From Limnomonas spitsbergensis (Eukaryota; Chlorophyta; Chlorophyceae; Chlamydomonadales), in assembly GCA_037349105.1 (NCBI GenBank), contig JAYJMM010000118.1, positions 1,178,001 through 1,242,000 of the forward strand: 64,000 nucleotides of DNA, given 5' to 3'. Positions within the stretch are counted from its first letter, which is position 1; each line of letters begins with the position of its first letter. Under the pieces are notes generated by a model that saw only the letters and a program-made list of their open reading frames with translations, made no database searches and was not told the DNA's origin. Below, in pieces: positions 12,480 through 24,139 of the stretch. Position numbers and translations under genes: made by a program.

Positions 12480-12775
12480 GTTTCTGCTTTCCTTCGTGTG
12501 ATCTCAAATTTCTCTCTCCAATATCCCCCTCCATTTTCCTCATTCAGAAATAGACAGGACAGCATTTGCGCGGGCAACTGCGTGGGCAAGCCTTTGAGTT
12601 GAGCCCAGAGTGTAACGTCATTGATGACCTGCTTACTCATTGCTTCATTTTCTGCATCTCAACTGAACCTAAGCTTGCAAACCAATGTACATGCTTGTTT
12701 TTTTATTCAATGCAACGCATGTCTACTGATGCTCTCACTCTTTGAGCATGGCCCAGAGGTGTAATGCCATTGACT
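12480..12775 (+). mobile_element. Two LINE-tail (R1) copies
   Basis: The first copy (12480-12632) has the full tail layout: a T/C-rich stretch, a diverged GGGCAACTGCGTGGGC block, a GCCCAGAGTGTAACG core and a TCATTGA end. A second fragment near 12740-12775 carries only GGCCCAGAGGTGTAATG and CATTGAC. They match the 3' ends of the LINE relics at 22.3 and 24.2 kb. Confidence 0.6.
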
Positions 12776-12879
12776 GGTGCTCTCACTCTGCGTGCGTGCG
12801 CATCATCAACAAGGAACGCTGCTGGGATATTTGATGTTGTGAAGTGGTTCAAGTTCTGCTAGCGTTGCAACATTTGTTA

Positions 12880-13720
12880 TGAATTGATTGTTGTGTGCTT
12901 GCCGGTTGCTGATAGCCGGGTTGCAGCATCTGCCGTGGTGCCATGCAGAGCTTGGCAGCTTGCTGTCATGCATCGTGCATGTTTTGCATCACTTGTTGTG
13001 CATTGTTTGCTGCTTTCATTATTGGTCGTTGGTTGTTGATGAACATGTGCCAACGTGCCGTGCGTTGCTTGGCTGTCTTAGTGTCTTGAAAGGAAGCCCA
13101 TCATTGCATCATGGGATGTTACATGCATTAGTAGATAGAGTCCCTCGTTCGTCGGCTTTGCTCTTGTCGCCCACTTCTTACTTCGGCATTGAATTGTGCA
13201 CAGCCTTGCGGCAACACTAGGGCGTTTCGGATGTCCAAACAACTGCCCATGCCGTTCGCACTTATTACCGTGGCACGTTCTGCTTGCTTGGCAGCATTCA
13301 GTATGTCGTGCGTTGCTTGGTGTCTTTTTGTCTTGCTTGATTTGTCGTGCACTGCTTCCCGTTTCGGTGCCACCGCTCGGTGCCAAACGAGTTGTATTGT
13401 TGCAAGGGTTTATTGTTATGAGCGGCGCCTGTGTGGCGCTTTGCCCGAGTTGCAAGTGGTGATGAGACTATGAGAGTGTTGCCAAATTAGTAGCATGCAT
13501 GTACACATCCGCAGATGGTGTTGCATGGATAAGCCAGTTGTGTGGTTTAAGTTCTGCCATTGTTGCGGACTTACAACAGCTGACGCCCATGGCTACTAGT
13601 TGTCTTTTTGCCCGATCTGTGCTCTACCGCTCTGCCTTGCTCAGTTTCTGCCTGTTTGGCAACAACCATTGTTCCTTGTATTTCTGCCGGTTTGCAGCAT
13701 TTGCTGTAGAGGCGTAGACC
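12880..13720 (+). repeat. Diverged tandem repeat rich in TTGC and CTGCC
   Basis: Loosely repeated units of roughly 40-50 bp with recurring words such as CGTGCRTTGCTTG, GTCTTTTTG and TGTTTGGCAACA. The units have drifted too far for an exact period by eye. The reverse complement of the same words makes up 21370-21700. Short open frames here reflect the repeat, not genes. Confidence 0.5.
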
Positions 13721-16700
13721 GGCGCACTCCTTGCTGTCTATCTCCCTGATTCTTAGCTCCCGCCGTGCACCTTTTGCTGTCTTTTTGCTTGTTGAACTAC
13801 ATCTACGGTGTGCTGCTGCTTGGATGTCTCGCCCATCATTGCAAAATGAGCCGTCCATGCATGAGTTACACTTCTTGTTTCGTCGACTACATGATGGTCT
13901 AGCTCGATCGCGCCAGTCTCAATCACCCAGTGGCCGTAGGCAAGGCGGCGAGGGCACGAGAGAGATTTTCTGGCGTTTTCAGTGTGTTTGTCAGAGCTTC
14001 TGACTCTCCGTTGTTAGTTGTTACCAAGTAAGGGCATGCGCATACTCCTCTCGTATTTCTCGCCACCATATCCATATGTTCACTTATATGCTAGATACAA
14101 CAATTACAAATTGCTCAACCGGCGTAAGACATCTGCAACATCCAACTCGTGAGGCTGTCACGACGTATGACTGCACCGTGCGTTTGACCGTGCCAACTGC
14201 TTTTTCGGTTGGAAGTTATGTGTGAACATGAACAAGTGTGTTTGCCGTCGTAGAGGATCCCGAACTGGGCCCTTCATTTTTCTTTCTACTGCGATTTCAC
14301 AGCCTTTGATAGCCCTTAACGTTTCCGAGCTTTCAATCTTGAATATTGTCTTTGCAAGTAAATCGTCACCAAGTCTTACGAAGGGGAAACTGGCAGAGCA
14401 TCTAGGCCAACAACGACCCTATAATAAATATCAACAAGTCTCCAATACGAAGCTGGCAGAGCATCTAGGCCAACAGTCGACTATCTGCAGCAATTAGAGT
14501 TATTCCTGCCGCTTAACAAGGCATATCTCCAGCCCTACAGCTGGATATTACCACCACCAAACCATCACATCTCCACAGTCCACATCAAAGCCTTTCATGT
14601 GGCTCCAAGTCGACCATCTGAGCAATCAGAGATATCTTCAATCATCAGAAGTCGCCAAGCAAGCGACTCATCACAGCAGATCAACGGCAACATTCGCCTA
14701 AGATCGTCCCAGGAAGTCTTGAAAAACCTCAGGAGTCGAGGCATAACGGATTCCTGTCAACAGTAACGAAGAAGTCCAGGTGAGTAGCTAGAGCTATCAC
14801 ATGTTATCGAGCTGAGTTCACTGAGTTACATCAGTGAATTGAGAAGCTCCTACTATAAGCTATGTAAGAGTTTATTAGTACTTGTTTATGTCTTGTACTT
14901 GTTTATGTCTTGTATTCTTTTTGCTTGTTGCACCCATTCCTTAGGGTGCACCCCTATGCCGCGACAAGGCGTTGCGAGGGCAGCTGAGCTCATTGAAGTA
15001 GATGTGGTTGCGATAATGCTTGGAGCAATGGCCACTGGCACCTCTGCCGAGTCCGCCGGATCGTCCGCAATTGTGCAGTCGGCACTTGAAGTGGCTGTCT
15101 CAAGCGGGCAGGCGGCTGAAAATGCCGTGAGCGCCGTCTTTTATCTCATTTCTGTTGTGCACGCTTGATGCGTTGATGGATGGGGTGGCTGAGGTGGCAA
15201 TCAGCAGCAACGCACGCTAGGTTGACAGAGCTTCGGCTATGTTGCCCGCCGCCGCATTCGGAGATTGACCAGAGCTCATGTTCTTGTTGCTGAGCCGGAT
15301 GTTGCCGCTGCAGTCGTAGTTGCCACCCAACGGCGATTGCCATCACTGTTGCGTTACAGGCGGCAGCTACTACAGTCAGAGATGGACAGTCATGTATTTC
15401 TGCTGCCATTACTGACGGATGCAACGTGTGATGACGAGGATGTTGTTGCGGCCTCTATATCCTAGCGAGCATGTCAACTATTATCACATAAGCTTTTTCA
15501 CTGCGGGACGGGGCGGCGGATGCATAAGTTAAACATGCACAGCCGAGAATCATCACAGAGATAATGTTGTTATTGAAGCTGATGTTACAGTTGCTGCTGC
15601 TGTAGGATAATAATATTTCTTGTTGGTGTTGCATCTGGGAAAGGAAAGGAAGGAACTCCGTTTTAAGGCGTGGATTTGAGGATGGCAAAGTGTGCTCACA
15701 AACTTGCCGCACTTAAGCGATTGCCTCTAGAGAGAGGCTTGAGCACCCCTTGAGGAGACAGTCTTATTATGACAGTTAAGTAGTTAACTAAGCTACATTT
15801 CCGAGATATAGCCGTACGGAAACCATATCCGTACAATAAAGATAAATTACTCTCGGGCGAACTGAATTCAGAGGCTCGAGGCCTGAGATCTGGAATGGAA
15901 CAAGATGCCGATTTTTTCTCTAAAGCTAAGCAAGATGTGCCAGAATCATTGAGTGTGCAAGAAGTGAACTTTCCCCCGGCTTCCCTGTTCCCACCGACTT
16001 ATTACTCGATCACTCATCCAGGCGGTGGTCGAGGGCGGTGGTGGCAGGCGACGAACTCAAAGTATATCACCGCACGCAGGCATTGCAACCCCGATCATGA
16101 CTTACGTACCTCGGAAATGGATATTACAGGTCAGCGTGCGAGTTGGAGCAAACCTGCAATATGGTCGGAGTCGTCAGACAGGGGGGCAGGTTGTGCAAGG
16201 CACCTCGGCATTGCGCAGGTTAGACACATAACAATGGAGGCCTTAAGATCGCAAGTCGCAATCGGGATCACTGCCAGTGAATCGGAGCGATGAGGGCCCG
16301 ATCCGAGCAGGCAGGCTCGCAGGCGATGCACGGCTCCGCGGCATTGTGCAAGCAAGTCATCAATTGATGCAGGTTGTTCAAAACAATCAAGATTTTCGCA
16401 GGAGAGATCGCAGTCACTCAGTCCAGCTGCAACGATGGGGGTCCCAGCGAAATCCTGGCCTACTAGTCGCATGCATGGCCACAGCCATTGCTTGCGCACT
16501 TTGCTTGAGACCAGGCAATCAAGTGTAGCCACCCATCCATGCAGCCCCAGGCCCCATCTAGAAACATGCATGCAAATGATGCAATGTCACCCATCAGACG
16601 TGCATGGCGCACAAGGACGTAGGAAATTGAGGCATGTGCAACCCGCCCGATCGGCACCCAGTTCCCTAGGGACAAACCTTGCTTGCACATTTCAGGTCAT

Positions 16701-17300
16701 TGGCAACTAAGATGGAATGGGTTTTGGGAATTGTGTCTTTTCTGAAAAACATGTCCCATACTCCCATGTCACACATTCCGGTTTTCAATCGGCAACATGC
16801 CAAATGGCAGGCCGCAAGGCTGTCACCAAGTTGACTGGCATACAAAATCATTGCCCTTACTGACAAAGCTGGAGGACGGGTACAACTACTGTTCCTGCAC
16901 GAAAGAACCATACTGATGTTAGTTGCGTGGGTCCCCTTCTCGGCACGCATTGACACCGCTAAGGCACATGAAAGGCGGCATGCCGGCAGCTTTGATGTCA
17001 TGAATGAGCTGACCTTCCGTCCTGAGTTGACCATTCGTCATTACTCCCTCATGTCCCTCAATTTCAGCGATGTCCAGCGTAGGGGCAGCGATAGCAGAGG
17101 TGTCGTCATGAGCGGAGAGACATGCAGCCGCCGATCGGTGTGAGTCGACCTACCTAGCCTCCTCAACTTCCCAACCTCTGCCAAGTAGCTTCCGGCTCGC
17201 CAAACCAGGGCCCGCCCATTCGCGCGACCCCATACCATACAGATTCACCTCTTCTAGAGTGCCACGCAAGCGACCATGGCTTCTCAAATCTCTTAGAAAT
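13721..17300. other. Gene-poor stretch, nothing firmly recognised
   Basis: It contains a 24-bp direct repeat (CTGGCAGAGCATCTAGGCCA and a few more bases) near 14389 and 14452, and open frames up to 146 codons. One Ala-rich frame (14839-15168) ends in a stretch with even codon use, but I know no match. The region may be an old transposon; I find no long terminal repeats, reverse transcriptase or transposase motifs. Confidence 0.4.
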
Positions 17301-18793
17301 ATCAATTGGATACATATTATGCATTATAAGCCAAGGGATTGTGGGGGGACGGGTTCGAATCCCCTAGTGACAGACCCCTTCCCGTCGCCCCCAAAGGACG
17401 GAATCGCCACATCTCCACGGATACGCCCCATACTCTACGGTTCGCCAAGCCAGCTCGCTCGCCACATCTACACGGATTCGCCCGGGATTCGCCCCATGCT
17501 ATACGGTTCCTCGATACGGTTCGCCAATTAGTTACGAATTTGCCCCATGCATAATAAACGGTTCGCCAAACCTTCTTGCCATAAACATATTTTGCCTTCG
17601 CGTGAGGCAAATAATTTGAGTTTTTAACCGCATGGTACCGTATGTAAAAACGTACCGTGGATCCAGAATTCGAGATAGACTTCTCTCAAAATTATATGAT
17701 GATCGGCCTGCGCGGACATGGCTGCGCGCTAATGATAATTCAAAAATCGCCGTTGCGCGGACTCGCGGAGTGTCAGTCAGGTGCCCAAACAACTATTTTG
17801 GGGGTGCGCGCCATGAATTAAAACAGCAAATATAAAAAATGCCGCGCCCTAGCACGTGACTGTTTAATTTGACTTCCGTCGAGTGATCCTCACGCCAGTC
17901 TCCATACTGGTCCCCGTAGCGAGGCTCGATCTTGGGGGCATATATAGATGGGGGCTGACGACTGCTGACGTTTCGGGGCCGCAACAACCAAACGTTTCCT
18001 GAGGCGAGGAACCAGCTAGGGTGGTTTCTCCAGAGGGTTCGGTGCTTATTAAGTAACCGGCGGAGGAGGAGGATGACTATGCTGAGTTTGCTGACCGTGT
18101 ACTGTCCTTCCTAGCATCAAACGAGGGTTTGACTGAGTTTTACTGTTTTGGCTGAAAGCGCTTCTCGGACGGGAATTACAATGAGTGTAACTGATGCGCG
18201 ATGTTTAAATACATTGCCTTCTGAGCGGCATCAAATTCAATTAAAATTTCGGCCGGTTTGAACTGCTTTTTTACCTGCTCGTTAATTTTTAAATCATTGG
18301 GGGGGGTGAGCGGACCCTATGTCAATTTACGGTAGCTTTTGTTCACGAAGCTTCTGAAACGGAAAGCTTGAGCTACGCCAACGGTTACACCAGCGGGATA
18401 AGGCATAGCAACTGCAGGTACTGCACGCGGGGCACTAGGGTAGGTGGGAACGAATACGGCATGCTGATAAAAAATAACAGTACTGGTGTGAGAATATATG
18501 GGGAACTTGTATGCCCGGTACCAGTACTGGAAAGCAAAAGTTTCAGAATTTATTACCGGTATTAAGTTAAGCCGCGCGACCCATGCAGGATTAAGAAATA
18601 AATCGCGTGTCATTCTGCATGGGTGGGCCAATTAACACTCAACGGTGCGAAGGCAAAGGATGTATTCGGAAATTCAAACAGACAGTCGATTGGACATTGG
18701 ACATGGACCCGCCGTGCTGCACGGGTGAAAAAACTGGAAACAGCGCAGCCTGATGTCAAAGAAACAAATTATGTGAAAGCGACTCCACTACCG

Positions 18794-19336
18794 TAGAACC
18801 GGTTTCACTTCGCGTTAAATTAATTATTGTTGGGGTGCGCGAACTGAATGAGTGGTACAAACAATAATAAAATCCCGCTGCGGACTTCGTAGTTACAGGC
18901 AAACAATATGAGTGGGGTTCGTGGACTACCGGTAATTACCGGTACTAAATATATAAATTATGTTCAATACTCAGCATAACGCTACTGGTGACTATCTAGC
19001 AGCACTATCTAGCATGGCTGTTCAGTTCAGGACAGTCGGCCTCTCCCTCTTCCGGGAAACACACGACCAAGGCCTAATTTTCTAAGCGGTGATGCAATGT
19101 CAGAGCTATCGCAATCTTGTCACAACGTTGCAACATCGCCTTCCGGCCCTATAGCTGTGTTAGCTGTGCGGACCTGCATGAATAAGATCGTATTGGCTGC
19201 GCGCTCAGAAAATACAATATTTGCTCAAATGGCTGTTGCGCGTGAAATGCGCTGCGCGGTGTCGTGGCTTGTTTGCCTGCGCAGTCGATATGCTCAAGTA
19301 TCAAAATCCAGGGTGCGCGAAGTGAAACCGGTTCTA
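18794..19336. repeat. Perfect 21-bp inverted repeat flanking about 500 bp
   Basis: The left arm (18794-18814, starting TAGAACCGGTTTCAC) is the exact reverse complement of the right arm (19316-19336). The arms do not extend further in either direction. I see no obvious target-site duplication and no transposase between them. It could be a small non-autonomous DNA transposon or an old inverted insertion. Confidence 0.6.
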
Positions 19337-19601
19337 AAGGGTGATATTATATGCAAGCGAACGGCACAGGAGGTGGTTTGGATTTCAGATATGCTCCAGC
19401 ATTGTCTCCAGGGTTGTACAGTGCAATTGAGTGAAAAATAAGAGGTAGTGGTGGTGCCATCAAACTTGACGTAATAAACTAATAATACAAATATTATACG
19501 ACTTTGTACGCCAGCTTTCGATGTGGCTGTGCTTGTAGCGTCCTAGTTGAACAAGTGCCTATGCTTTCCGGAGGTGGGGGACGGATTTCGTTAGAATCTA
19601 C

Positions 19602-19689
19602 GAGGGCTGACTCAGGAGGCTCGGAGGCTCGGAGGCTGCTCGCGTGAGGGCTGACTCAGGAGGCTCGGAGGCTCGGAGGCTGCTCGCGT
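19602..19689 (+). repeat. 44-bp direct duplication
   Basis: Two head-to-tail copies of a 44-bp unit, identical by eye. The unit itself contains GGAGGCTC repeated three times. Confidence 0.9.
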
Positions 19690-20140
19690 AGAATCGCGTT
19701 TGACAGGTCGGCCATGGTATCAAATCAGTTCGACACGTCAGCCGACGTCAGCTTCTGGGGGCCTTCCTGGCCACGCAAAACGTGTGGTGCTCTGGGGCAC
19801 GGCGTCCGATACGGCACCTTTCACTGCCAAAGTTGAGCTTCGCACTCCGGCCACGGGACTGGCATAGTTCTTACCGAAAAAATCGCGAAATGCGCGCTTT
19901 CTGGCAAGCCTGTTTCGACAAACAACGGTGCAGCCTCCGAGACGCCGTTTCAATGCCGGAAACCATACCCGTGGGTCACACGTCTCGCTTAGGCCACGCC
20001 ACGGGCCCTACAAGTTTTACAGGTTCGCGAGATTTTTCTCTTCCTCGTGCGCCCCTTTTGGCAGCTAACAGTGCAGCTTTCGAAAAGCTCCATGTTTTTG
20101 TGGTTTCGGAAGCATAGTCTCGCTACAGTGACTGGCGTAA

Positions 20141-21320
20141 AAATATCTTACCCATTCTTTGAAGGAACACATGTCCCGAAACTGCCCCCTTCTAACAGAT
20201 GGTCCTACTTCTCCCCCTCTGCCCTTGCGCTATGTCCGCATGCAAGTCCTCGTTGCCTCTGCCCTCGCCTCCTACCTTCCCATCTTATGGCACATGGGTC
20301 TGCCCTTTAGTGGTATTCGCAACATCCTCAAATCGCGCACCAATACCCTGTGGACTGCATCTACAGCCATGCATATGAACCGCCCTTACAAAACAGCTGT
20401 AGGCACTCGCACCACCCCCCACTGTCCCATATGCTCCCATCCCAATGATACCCCTGGCCATCTTTTAGGCGGTTGTGCTCATTCCTCCATGTCCGCCTCA
20501 TACATTGCTCGACACAACCGAGCTGTATGCATCATCCAAACTGCTATTGCTAATGGCTCCCTAGGCTCCTCTTTTACTATCATGGATGCCACTTCCCGTG
20601 CTAACCTTCCCTTCGGGGTCTATGACACCCGTCTTCCACGTTGGTTAGTGCCCCGACGACCCCCCACTTTCCCTGACACCTTACATTACTGTAACAAACT
20701 GCGACCGGATTTGCTTATTGTCCAAGGTCTCCCACATTCCGAATTCCTTCGTCTTTACCGCGCTGGTCAACTCTCTAGCTCACAAACTATGTCACGGCTC
20801 CAGAGGACTTGCACTGTACACGTAGTTGAAGTCGGTTACACCTCCGAATTTTCTTTCGAACAATGCCATGCCCGTAAATCAGAACAACATTTACAACTTA
20901 TCCTTCTCCTCAAACATAATGGTTGGACAGTTTCCTTGGCACCCGTTCTCCATCCTGCCCTACCACCTGATCCTTCGCCGACCGTGCCCATCCCCCCCCC
21001 TCATCCTTCCCCGCCTTCTTCTCATACACATATCATCCTTCTGGGAACCGCAGGCTTCCTCTTTCGTCCTGCCGATAAAATCCTCAGCATGCTCGGTGTC
21101 TCCAAACACGACATCTCCTCCGTCCTCAGCCGTCTCACGAAACATACCATACGCTGCCATATAAACATCCTTCGTCAGCGTCGCCATCTGGAAAACTCCC
21201 CTGCCCATTATTGTCCGGTACCCCTTGACGACCCTCCTTAACCACCAGGTTTTTGTCTCCCGGTGTACGGCATTTAAAATCCCGTATTCCTCAAGCCACG
21301 CTCAGGCGTTTTCTTTCTTT
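20141..21320 (+). mobile_element. 5'-truncated non-LTR retrotransposon, C-terminal nuclease end
   Basis: One open frame (20159-21241, 360 codons if begun at TTG; open from about 20141) encodes the C-terminal part of a LINE polyprotein. A zinc knuckle CPICSHPNDTPGHLLGGC (C-x2-C-x8-H-x4-C; frame residues 89-106) is followed by RHNRAV. Next come RPDLLIV (PD at 183-184), VVEVGY (E224) and a lysine near 240, in the order of the restriction-like endonuclease domain of R2-type elements. The reverse transcriptase itself is missing, as expected of a 5'-truncated insertion; stop codons lie just upstream. The tail has proline-rich sequence, then a (TTTC)n run near 21310. The frame is intact over 1.1 kb, so the insertion may be fairly recent. 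Confidence 0.7.
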
Positions 21321-21369
21321 CTTTCTATCCTCCGGTGACTCATCTTCCACGTGAAATGATGGGCCAACT

Positions 21370-21700
21370 TGCAACACTGCAAGACAGTGCACGGCGGATG
21401 CTGTTGCACAGGCAGTATGACAGCAAGCAGGGCAGTGCACAGCGTATGATGCGGCAAATTAGGCAGAAGGACATCAAGCTGGGCATGGCGGATGCAGTTC
21501 ATTATGGACCAAAACAGTAAGCAGTGCACGGCAGATGTTGCCAAACAGGCAAACACATAGCAACGCAGACAGCAGGCAGAAAGAAGGCAAGCACTGCACG
21601 ACAGATGCTGCAAAACAGGCAGACAGTCGGAGGCAATGTACGGCAGATGCTGGAAAACAGGCAAAAACACAGCAAGTGATGCACGGTAGATACTAGCTAG
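21370..21700 (-). repeat. Diverged tandem repeat, inverse of the 13-kb repeat
   Basis: Words such as GCACGGCAGATGCTG, AAACAGGCAGACA and CAGCAAGCAG recur every 35-50 bp. They are the reverse complement of the motifs at 12880-13720, so the two arrays are related and inverted. I see no protein behind the cysteine-rich open frames here. Confidence 0.5.
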
Positions 21701-22049
21701 CAGCTTCCCCCCAAAGGCACAAACTGCAGGCATGCACAAGTACAGCAGCCCGCTTACGACTTCCACTGGTTATTGCGGTTCATAGCACATACACAAGTTA
21801 AGATTGTCACACTTTTTGCAATGGCATGGGCACTAGCAGCCGATAACCGGCCTGAATTGCTGGTCACGCAAGCAAAACAATAATGCTACTCACTGAGCTT
21901 GGTTAGTTGATGCAGCATACGAGCGGGCGCAGCTGAATGCAGCTGGAAGAGGGGACCCCAGAGATCCTGCCACTACCGCACCTGGTTTCAGTCTACAGTG
22001 GGCCGCACCAGTCGAAGGGAGTGTGCTTGCGTGCGCACGAACTTAAGGC

Positions 22050-22545
22050 AGCGGCTCGCGCCAGCGCAGCGGTCAGCAGCGTGACGGACGGTGCTGCCAG
22101 CGGTGTTGGTCAAGGGGAGATGGCGAGCATGTGGAGGATGCGCTGCATGTCTGCTTCCAATGCCCCAGCGTGAAGGACAGGCTTAGGGAGAGAGGTTGGG
22201 CAGGACCCCCGGAGGGCGTCAATTCGCCAAAGACTTTAAACAGTTGTACCGGGGCAGGCTTGAATGGGAGGCTCTGACATTTGTTAAGGACGTTGTACGC
22301 ATTGCTGAGGCCTAGAGGTGCTGCTTTTCTTTTCCTCCTTGAGGAATAGGCTTGAGAGGGACAAATACTTCGGGCTGCCTTTTCCATTTAGGGGGGGTTG
22401 TTTCTTATCCTTTGTGTTCTTCTCCTTCTTTTCCTCTTATCTCGAGTTTATTTTCTTCCAACGGGACAGTTGGGCGCCCACGCGGCCATGCGGCCGAGCC
22501 TTTTTGAGCAGGGCCCAGAGGTGTAATGTCATTGACTGAGCTAAA
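22050..22545 (+). mobile_element. LINE relic with its 3' tail
   Basis: A broken frame reads EHVEDALHVCFQCPSVKD (near 22125-22180), like the histidine-cysteine knuckle at the C-terminus of LINE polyproteins. After a frame shift it reads FKQLYRGRLEWEALTFVK (near 22225-22285). A T/C-rich stretch follows, then the R1 tail (GTTGGGCGCCCACGCGG ... GGCCCAGAGGTGTAATG ... TCATTGAC), ending about 22545. The minus-strand relic at 24.2-25.5 kb has the same order of parts, which ties the R1 repeat to this LINE. Confidence 0.6.
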
Positions 22546-22690
22546 AGCGTGGGGCACCAACGCGGTAGAGCCTGTTTTGTGCAGGGCCTTGAGGTGTAAC
22601 GACATCTACGTAAATGAGCTTGCTCATTATCTACCAGACCCACGCGACCGAGTGTTAAGCAGGGCCCATCAGCCCATCAGGTGTGCACCA
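22546..22690 (+). mobile_element. Two further diverged R1 tail fragments
   Basis: Diverged cores are GGGGCACCAACGCGG ... GGCCTTGAGGTGTAACG (22550-22610) and CCCACGCGACCGAG ... GGGCCCATCAG (22637-22690). They follow directly after the tail at 22545, so the tail seems to have been tandemly duplicated or repeatedly targeted. Confidence 0.45.
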
Positions 22691-23980
22691 CCCTAAACCT
22701 TGTTCAGTCCTAACCAGACTTGCTCCATGAGCTGCAAACGCTTTCAGCTAGGGGCTCCAGGCATGGCGACAGGCACACACCCGTAACGCACGAATGCAAT
22801 AATTATGAGGCAGGAAAGGCAGTGTGTGTTGTACTGTTGTGCAACCGGGGGGTTCATAAATTCCATGCAGTAATAAAAAAGAAAAGTACGCCACTCAATA
22901 CCCCAAAGCATTTGCGACCCGGTTAGGGTAAGCAACACATCACGACGGGTGGCTCCCAAAACAGCCCCTAACAATACCGGTAAGTCAAGGATGATGAAAT
23001 GGGCTTGGTCATGGGCGATGCATGCCCAACAAATTGGAATGCTCTACAGCTGGGTAATGGGGCGTTTCCACTTGTTATTTGCCCCCCACCACCTTGCAGT
23101 ACCCTACACAAAGAATAGTATTGATGAGGGTGGAAATTTGGGATGGGCTGCGGAGCAAACTGTTATCCAACTTCAGCAATCTGAAGCCCTACCGGATGTA
23201 GCAGACTTTCAAACCCTTACTGTGACTCATCAGAAGCGTTAACCTCTAACCTTTCACGATACAATGATGTCTTAGCCTCATCATGAGTGGAAAGTAGCAA
23301 TCCAGCCTTGCAATTGTGCACAACACTAATTTTTACACACAGTTCACACTTTTTAAAACTCAAGTCACTCGAGGTACGCGTCACACAGTTTCACACATAC
23401 TTTTCAGGTGCACATTTAGACACTCGTGTAGGCTTTCTCGTTTCTTTTCTAGGAAGTGTTCAACCGAATTATTTTGCACCCATATCATGTTTTATGGTTG
23501 GGGCATATCTTCTGCACTATGGGGTTCATTCTCGCGCTACTGCCCGGAAGTTGTGTGTAAGTTGCTAGCCCAAGGGGGTCACTGATTTGTGCTCGCTTTC
23601 CTAGCGTATTTGGTGCCTGTGCCGGTTTACGGTCCCATGTCCCATGCATCAAATGTGATGCTCTGTTGGATTGTAAAAAGTTCACAAAACTTCACTGAAG
23701 CCAGGAGCATGCCCCCTTGCCCGCTTCAGGGACAGCAGTTGGAGGTGCGCACACGCTGTCACGCTCTCAGTGTGGCATTTGCCCAGTCCTCGGAAGGCGC
23801 AGACGTGGCAGCTGCCAGGGAGACGCAGGTGCAGCTCAATGAAAGGAGGGGAGGTGGGGTTGAAGTCAATGCAAATTTTCCTGCACACCTGGCCGCATGC
23901 GGCAGGCCGCAGGACAACCACAATTTGGTCACAATTGGGGGACCAAATCTTCACAAGCCCATGGCCCGTGGCCCAAGTAG
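22691..23980. other. No gene or element recognised
   Basis: Short open frames exist but none resembles a known protein or shows clean splice structure. TACACAC/CACACAG-type simple sequence occurs near 23330-23400. Confidence 0.5.
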
Positions 23981-24125
23981 CAGGCCGCTCACAGATGGCC
24001 ATACAAGCACTGGCCCTGTCCCTTGCACCCAATGTATCAAGCAGGACTGCCCACTGAGTCCCTGCACTTCTGCCTCTACATCAGCGACCTGCTGGGCCTT
24101 CAGCTAGAATCCAGCTACAACGCAG
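23981..24125 (+). pseudogene. Frameshifted LINE reverse-transcriptase scrap
   Basis: Two adjoining frames together give QDCPLSP and then LHFCLYISDLLGLQ. This matches the QGCPLSPLLF..YISDL motif of LINE reverse transcriptases, with a frameshift between the halves. No intact domain remains. Confidence 0.55.
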
Positions 24126-24139
24126 CACACCACCGGGGC

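Larger units (their letters stand above)
17301..20140. other. AT-richer non-coding stretch with short repeats
   Basis: No coding exon is recognised. It holds an isolated tRNA B-box-like word (GGTTCGAATCC near 17351), a perfect 21-bp inverted repeat (18794-18814 with 19316-19336), and the word GGGTGCGCGA three times or nearly so. A 44-bp direct duplication lies at 19602-19689. Composition is more AT-rich than the gene regions. Confidence 0.5.

Noticed and set aside
14839..15168. Ala-rich plus-strand frame as a possible retrotransposon gag
   Set aside because: No nucleocapsid knuckle, protease, reverse transcriptase or terminal repeats are visible nearby, so I left it unassigned.
17341..17375. 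Possible tRNA gene from GGTTCGAATCC
   Set aside because: The T-stem has a mismatch and no acceptor, D or anticodon arms can be folded around it, so it is at most a stray B-box word.
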